DNA of 64,000 nucleotides, taken from contig NZ_FUXE01000001.1 in the NCBI RefSeq assembly GCF_900167105.1, forward strand, positions 56,070 to 120,069. Reading direction: 5' to 3'. Origin of the DNA: Porphyromonas circumdentaria (GTDB taxonomy: Bacteria; Bacteroidota; Bacteroidia; Bacteroidales; Porphyromonadaceae). A model generated the notes under the pieces. It worked only from the letters and a program-made list of their open reading frames with translations. It was not told the origin of the DNA and did no database searches. Position numbers and translations under genes: made by a program. Positions 60,305-64,000 of this stretch are shown piece after piece. The stretch's first letter is position 1, and each line of letters starts with the position of its first letter.

Positions 60305-61408
60305 ATGAGACATACTTGTCCCAAAGTAACGCTCCGACAGAGAGCTATCAGAAACGGGCGTATATCGCTCTATCTCGATTATTATCCAGCCGTGCGCAAT
60401 CCCGAAACCATGCAAATGAGCCGTCGGGAGTATCTCGGCATCTATATCTACGCCCATCCTAAGAATGAGATGGAGCGAGAGTTTAACATGGATATGTTGA
60501 ACAAGGCGGAAGCTATTCGATGTATTCGTGTACAGTCGCTTATCAATGAAGAGTTTGGCTTCCTAGATCGAACTAAAATGAAAACCGACTTCCTTGCATA
60601 CTTCTTGAAAATGTGTCGAAAGAAAGACCAAAAGTGGCGCATCGTCTATCAACACTTTTACAACTATGTGCAAGGACATTGCACCTTTGGAGACATAACG
60701 ATAGAGCTATGCCAAGGCTTTCGAGAGTACCTTCTCAACGCCAAGCAACTCAAACGAAAAGGGAAAGTCTCCACAAACTCTGCATCTGGCTACTATTCCA
60801 CTTTTAGGGGACTACTGAAGATTGCGTATCGAGATAAGTGGCTAAGAGAGAATATCAATGACTTTTTAGATAAGATAGAGGCTAAGGAGGTCAAGAAAGA
60901 GTATTTGACACTTGATGAAGTGAAGATACTTGCTCAGACACCCTGTGAGCATGATGTTCTGAAAAGAGCTTCTCTCTTCTCTTGCCTTACGGGGCTACGT
61001 ATCAGCGATATTCTCAATCTCCGATGGGAAGATTTCACTCTTGCTCCTGACCAAGGCTATTGCATCCGCATCAGGACACAGAAGACCTCTACCGAAGCTA
61101 CTCTCCCAATCAGTTATGAAGCTTATGAACTATGTGGAGAGCCATCATCGGGTAAAGTCTTCAAAGGCTTGCAGCGCAGTATGATCAATTATCCTTTGAA
61201 AAAATGGATTAAGCAGGCTGGGATTACGAAGCATATCACTTTTCACTGTTTTCGTCACTCCTACGCCGTGATACAGATTTCTCTCGGTACAGATATTTAT
61301 ACGGTATCGAAGATGCTCACCCATAAGAATGTGTCCACAACCCAAATCTATGCCGACCTCGTAAACTCGAAGAAACGTGAAACAGCTGATAAGATTTCCC
61401 TAAAGTAG
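60305..61408 (+). CDS. Tyrosine recombinase / integrase
   Basis: 367 residues. It has an arm-binding region (1-90) and a SAM-like core-binding domain (about 95-190: DFLAYFLKMCRKKDQKWRIV, TNSASGYYSTFRGLLKIAYR). The catalytic domain has Arg232 in LTGLRISDILNL, His314-x-x-Arg317 in HCFRHSYA, His340 in MLTHKN and the nucleophile Tyr349 in IYADL. All canonical residues are present, unlike the recombinase of the nested element. It should integrate the element at a target near the mnmE end. Gene length and motifs are intact. Confidence 0.93.
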   Translation: MRHTCPKVTLRQRAIRNGRISLYLDYYPAVRNPETMQMSRREYLGIYIYAHPKNEMEREFNMDMLNKAEAIRCIRVQSLINEEFGFLDRTKMKTDFLAYFLKMCRKKDQKWRIVYQHFYNYVQGHCTFGDITIELCQGFREYLLNAKQLKRKGKVSTNSASGYYSTFRGLLKIAYRDKWLRENINDFLDKIEAKEVKKEYLTLDEVKILAQTPCEHDVLKRASLFSCLTGLRISDILNLRWEDFTLAPDQGYCIRIRTQKTSTEATLPISYEAYELCGEPSSGKVFKGLQRSMINYPLKKWIKQAGITKHITFHCFRHSYAVIQISLGTDIYTVSKMLTHKNVSTTQIYADLVNSKKRETADKISLK

Positions 61409-61509
61409 AAAGCCCTATTTCCTTTCTTTTCCCTATACTTCCCGCTATTTCCCTGAGTGATAAATGGTGATGAATACTTGTTTATGTTTGCATCAAAACA
61501 TAGACAAGT

Positions 61510-62232
61510 ATGAAGCCATCAAGCACTAACGATAACTATATTCCTCAAACAATCACCCTCGGGTGTATTGTCCTATTTTCCCTTGCCGTTCGTTCTACTA
61601 CTTTGAGTTGTGGAGCGGACGGCTTTACTGCGTTCTGCGTTTTTCTTATTTGTTCCGTCGTCTTCTTTTTGCTCTTTCTAGCGGTGCAATCATTACTCGA
61701 AGAATTCTTCGGGCATATCTTTAGATCTCAGGAGAGAGAGGTCATCGAACCTCCGAAGACAATTTTTCCAACACCATCGCCATCAAACTATGAGCAGTTT
61801 CGTCAAGAGGCTTTTCAAGTAAAGGCAAGAGAAGAGCAAAAGAAAATGGAAGTCGTCACCTCCTACACCCAAAGGACACTTGCAGCCTATATGAGAGAGG
61901 AAGAGCTGACAAAACTTTGCGAACAGATTACCCGCTATCTGTCCTCTGAATGGAGTATTGAGAATAGCCAAGATATCAAAATCTCCTCCCAACTCAAGAG
62001 CATTGATCTAATGCACTTTGGATGGAACATATCTCGCCCTTTCGGGAAGAAAAGAGAAGATATAGCCTTTTTTCTCAAACACACTTTTGCCCATACCTTG
62101 AGAGATGTAGAGGTAAGTTCTATCCAACGAAAGCTCACCAATACAGAGGGGAAATACCTTATTCCTCTCTGTAAAGACCTTGTCATTGATGAGCATTCAA
62201 CCCCATTAGAAAGTTATCCAAAAGTTACTTGA
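61510..62232 (+). CDS. Element-encoded membrane protein of unknown function
   Basis: 240 residues. Two hydrophobic segments lie at about 13-35 (QTITLGCIVLFSLAVRSTTL) and 40-62 (FTAFCVFLICSVVFFLLFLA). A Pro/Glu linker follows. A helical cytoplasmic-type domain of about 150 residues includes SYTQRTLAAYMREEELTKLC and SSQLKSIDLMHFGWNISRPF. Similar genes occur between integrase and primase in Bacteroides mobilizable elements, but the function is not known. It is preceded by a gap of about 100 bases after the integrase. Confidence 0.6.
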   Translation: MKPSSTNDNYIPQTITLGCIVLFSLAVRSTTLSCGADGFTAFCVFLICSVVFFLLFLAVQSLLEEFFGHIFRSQEREVIEPPKTIFPTPSPSNYEQFRQEAFQVKAREEQKKMEVVTSYTQRTLAAYMREEELTKLCEQITRYLSSEWSIENSQDIKISSQLKSIDLMHFGWNISRPFGKKREDIAFFLKHTFAHTLRDVEVSSIQRKLTNTEGKYLIPLCKDLVIDEHSTPLESYPKVT

Positions 62233-62272
62233 AGGTGTTGTAGCGCACCGAGAGAACACCGATTTCCTTTGC

Positions 62273-62322
62273 TCGCAAATAATCAGAAACCCGCAGGGCA
62301 ACCTGCACAAATTTATTTGCGA
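62273..62322 (+). promoter_or_regulatory. Inverted repeat upstream of the excisionase-like gene
   Basis: TCGCAAATAA (62273-62282) and TTATTTGCGA (62313-62322) are exact inverted repeats, with a GCAGG-N4-CCTGC hairpin in between (62292-62305). The right arm ends 2 bases before the ATG at 62325, so a repressor bound here would block translation or transcription of that gene. Confidence 0.5.
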
Positions 62323-62324
62323 AC

Positions 62325-62687
62325 ATGGACAAAGAAATTACATTCGACAAGTTACCTGAAGCGGTAACGTATCTGACCGAACAGGTCTCTGCCATCAAAG
62401 AGATGGTCTCGGCATTGCGTCCGCCTATACCTGAAGAGAAATCTCTCATTGGTATAGATGAAGCGTGCGAAGTCATTCAAAAAGCAAAACCTACCATCTA
62501 TGCTCTCGTCCGTAAGGGGATTATCCCAGCTTACAAACGTGGCAAGAAGCTATATTTCTATAAAGAAGAGCTACTGCAATGGGTAGAAAGCGGACGTAAA
62601 GGTATCCTTTATGCGCCCTCCTCAGAGGAACAATTATCCTCCATAAGAGCAGGCATCCGACACAAGCCTAAATCATTCAAAGGATAA
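62325..62687 (+). CDS. Excisionase-like helix-turn-helix protein
   Basis: 120 residues. A helical N-terminus (1-40) is followed by LIGIDEACEVIQKAKPTIYA, LVRKGIIPAYKRGKKLYFYK and EELLQWVESG, the winged HTH typical of excisionase-type proteins. It lies between the element's membrane protein and the DUF3987 gene, 6 bases from the latter, so the two are co-transcribed. It likely regulates excision or the replication gene. An inverted repeat upstream could be its operator. Confidence 0.85.
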   Translation: MDKEITFDKLPEAVTYLTEQVSAIKEMVSALRPPIPEEKSLIGIDEACEVIQKAKPTIYALVRKGIIPAYKRGKKLYFYKEELLQWVESGRKGILYAPSSEEQLSSIRAGIRHKPKSFKG

Positions 62688-62693
62688 TGGGCT

Positions 62694-64000
62694 ATGGGAG
62701 AACAAAGAATCGTGCCAGAAGTCCTGCTAGATAAAGCCATCGAATTGGGATTGTCATTCTCAGACTCTGCTTTTCCCATTGGTATCTTTCCCTCTGAGAT
62801 ACGAAATATCATTGCTGAAGTCCACGAGTGTCAAGGTTTTCCTATCGACTATATCGCATCGGCAATGCTGGTGGCTATCGCTGTTGGCATAGGGAATACG
62901 CATCTTGTCCAACTCAAACGAGGGTGGCAAGAAAGTGCAATGCTTTACGTGGCATTAGTCGGACGCCCTGGCACGAACAAAAGTCATCCGCTTAGTTTTG
63001 CGATGAAACCTTTTCTTGACTTTGACTATCAGGAGAATAAGCTCTACGAACAAGCCTACACTGAGTATGACAATGTTGCACGGATGAGCCGTAAGGAGCG
63101 TATAGAGGCTGGTCACTCAGAGCAACCGACAGAGCCTATACGAAGAAGATTTATCGTCTCTGACATCACGCCCGAAGGTTTGAGTTTTATCCATGCTCAG
63201 AATAAGCGAGGTCTTTGTTTGTGGACGGATGAACTTTCGGCTTGGTTCAAGAACTTCAATCGCTACAACAGCGGTTCCGAGGAACAGTTTTGGCTCTCTG
63301 TGTTCAGTGCTAAGGCAACCATCAGTGATCGCAAAGGAAATCGGAGTTCCATTTTTATCAAGCGTCCCTATATCTCTGTTGTAGGCACTATCCAAAAGAA
63401 GATACTCGGAGAGCTATCCAAGGGGGAACGCTCCAGTAATGGTTTTATAGACCGTATCCTTTTTGTGATGCCCAATCTACAGCAAAAAGCCCGATGGAGC
63501 AGAACAGAACTTCCCGAAAGCACCGAAGGACGATGGTCGAGTATCATTCAGCAACTTATTGAGATGCCTTGCTCCAAAGACGAAGAGGGAGAACTACTTC
63601 CTGAGATTATCTCCTTTGCCGAAGATGCTAAGGCTCGACTTTATATGTGGCAAGAGGAGCATGCCAAACTCTGCGATACCGAACCCAACGAAACTCTCGT
63701 CGGAGTCTACTGTAAGTTGGAAGTGTATGTCATTCGCTTTTGCCTTATCATCCAAATGGCTCGTTGGGCGTGTTCCGAGGGAGATAAGAGCGAGATTGAC
63801 CTTGTCTCTGTGGAACGAGCCATTACTCTTACCGAGTATTTTCTCCATTCGGCACAGCAAGTGCACTCAGAGATTGCAGATATTCAGCTCACTCAGCAAC
63901 AGCAACAACTCCTTGCCGAACTGCCAGCATCCTTTCAGACTGCCGAAGCCCTGAGTATTGCCGAGCGATTGGGGATGAAAGAGAGGGCTTTTAAGGATTT
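62694..64000 (+). CDS. DUF3987 primase/helicase-type protein (5' part)
   Basis: The gene starts at ATG 62694 (MGEQRIVPEVLLDK) and is open to the right edge, about 435 residues visible. DUF3987 features seen: GFPIDYIASAMLVAIAVGIG, a P-loop-like VGRPGTNKSHPL (Walker A, about residues 88-99), then TPEGLSFIHAQNKRGLCLWT and ELSAWFKNFNRYNSGSEEQF (Walker-B-type acidic, about 180). The VVGTIQKKILGELSKGERSS and GFIDRILFVMPN stretch is typical. Such proteins support replication or excision of mobilizable elements. The C-terminus lies beyond the window. Confidence 0.85.
   Translation, partial: MGEQRIVPEVLLDKAIELGLSFSDSAFPIGIFPSEIRNIIAEVHECQGFPIDYIASAMLVAIAVGIGNTHLVQLKRGWQESAMLYVALVGRPGTNKSHPLSFAMKPFLDFDYQENKLYEQAYTEYDNVARMSRKERIEAGHSEQPTEPIRRRFIVSDITPEGLSFIHAQNKRGLCLWTDELSAWFKNFNRYNSGSEEQFWLSVFSAKATISDRKGNRSSIFIKRPYISVVGTIQKKILGELSKGERSSNGFIDRILFVMPNLQQKARWSRTELPESTEGRWSSIIQQLIEMPCSKDEEGELLPEIISFAEDAKARLYMWQEEHAKLCDTEPNETLVGVYCKLEVYVIRFCLIIQMARWACSEGDKSEIDLVSVERAITLTEYFLHSAQQVHSEIADIQLTQQQQQLLAELPASFQTAEALSIAERLGMKERAFKD

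Larger units (their letters stand above)
59150..64000. mobile_element. Integrative element downstream of mnmE (left part)
   Basis: After the mnmE terminator the style changes to element genes: HTH regulator, tyrosine integrase, membrane protein, excisionase-like HTH and DUF3987 primase-type protein, an order typical of NBU/Tn4555-like mobilizable elements of Bacteroides. The left boundary is set between the terminator and the first element gene and is approximate. TTGTACC and TTTGTACC words near 59188-59208 may be recombinase sites. The right end is outside the window. Confidence 0.7.

Overview
The window looks like a chromosome segment of a Bacteroidales bacterium, most likely a Porphyromonas-type oral anaerobe. 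The evidence is the C10 protease with a C-terminal type IX secretion sorting domain, promoters with the Bacteroidetes -7 box TAnnTTTG and weak Shine-Dalgarno sequences, Bacteroides-type tyrosine recombinases, DUF3945/TopB/methylase-helicase conjugative-element genes, and a housekeeping block parA-parB-DUF5683-mltD-rsmI and gyrB-ftsH-cdsA-pyrC-ilvE-mnmE. The genus is inferred from protein style, not from a database match.

Layout. 1-4750 (minus strand): a tetratricopeptide protein with near-identical 46-residue repeats, cut by the left edge, behind a 500-residue single-pass membrane protein, then two small membrane proteins in AT-rich DNA. 5225-about 35590: an integrative-element backbone made of a DUF3945 protein, topoisomerase III, a giant N6-methylase/helicase, an AbiE type IV toxin-antitoxin pair with an obvious palindromic operator, and a minus-strand HTH/primase/HTH replication-type module. 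The backbone ends near a sequence resembling the 3' end of tRNA-Ser.

The most interesting part is a second element nested inside the first (13501-28430, about 14.9 kb). It splits the methylase/helicase gene in frame and is flanked by an 8-base direct repeat TATGCGGA (10 of 11 bases over a longer stretch). It has one intact tyrosine recombinase (Ser where family members usually have the first catalytic Arg), a decayed second recombinase, a cluster of palindromes, small HTH proteins, an oriT-like palindrome and a mobilization accessory gene. Its cargo is a minus-strand Rhs polymorphic-toxin array: one full-length PAAR-like/Rhs protein whose nuclease tip is frameshifted by one base, one N-terminally truncated Rhs with the intact version of the same tip, two displaced (orphan) core-plus-tip modules with different toxins, a third Rhs N-terminal remnant, and four immunity genes, of which one is SUKH-type and two share a conserved C-terminal half. 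No type VI secretion genes are visible nearby.

35.6-59.1 kb is chromosomal: an IS30 transposase remnant, the secreted C10 protease, dusB, the chromosome partition genes and associated envelope genes, rsmI, a coiled-coil lipoprotein, a HAD nucleotidase, gyrB, an unusual amidotransferase-dipeptidase fusion, ftsH, cdsA, a dolichol-phosphate-mannose-synthase-like transferase, pyrC, ilvE and mnmE. Two intergenic spacers (38998-39063 and 57416-57525) carry related 22-base tandem repeats. From about 59.15 kb to the right edge a further mobile element begins just after mnmE: HTH regulator, tyrosine integrase with the full catalytic set, a membrane protein, an excisionase-like HTH protein and the start of a DUF3987 primase/helicase-type protein.
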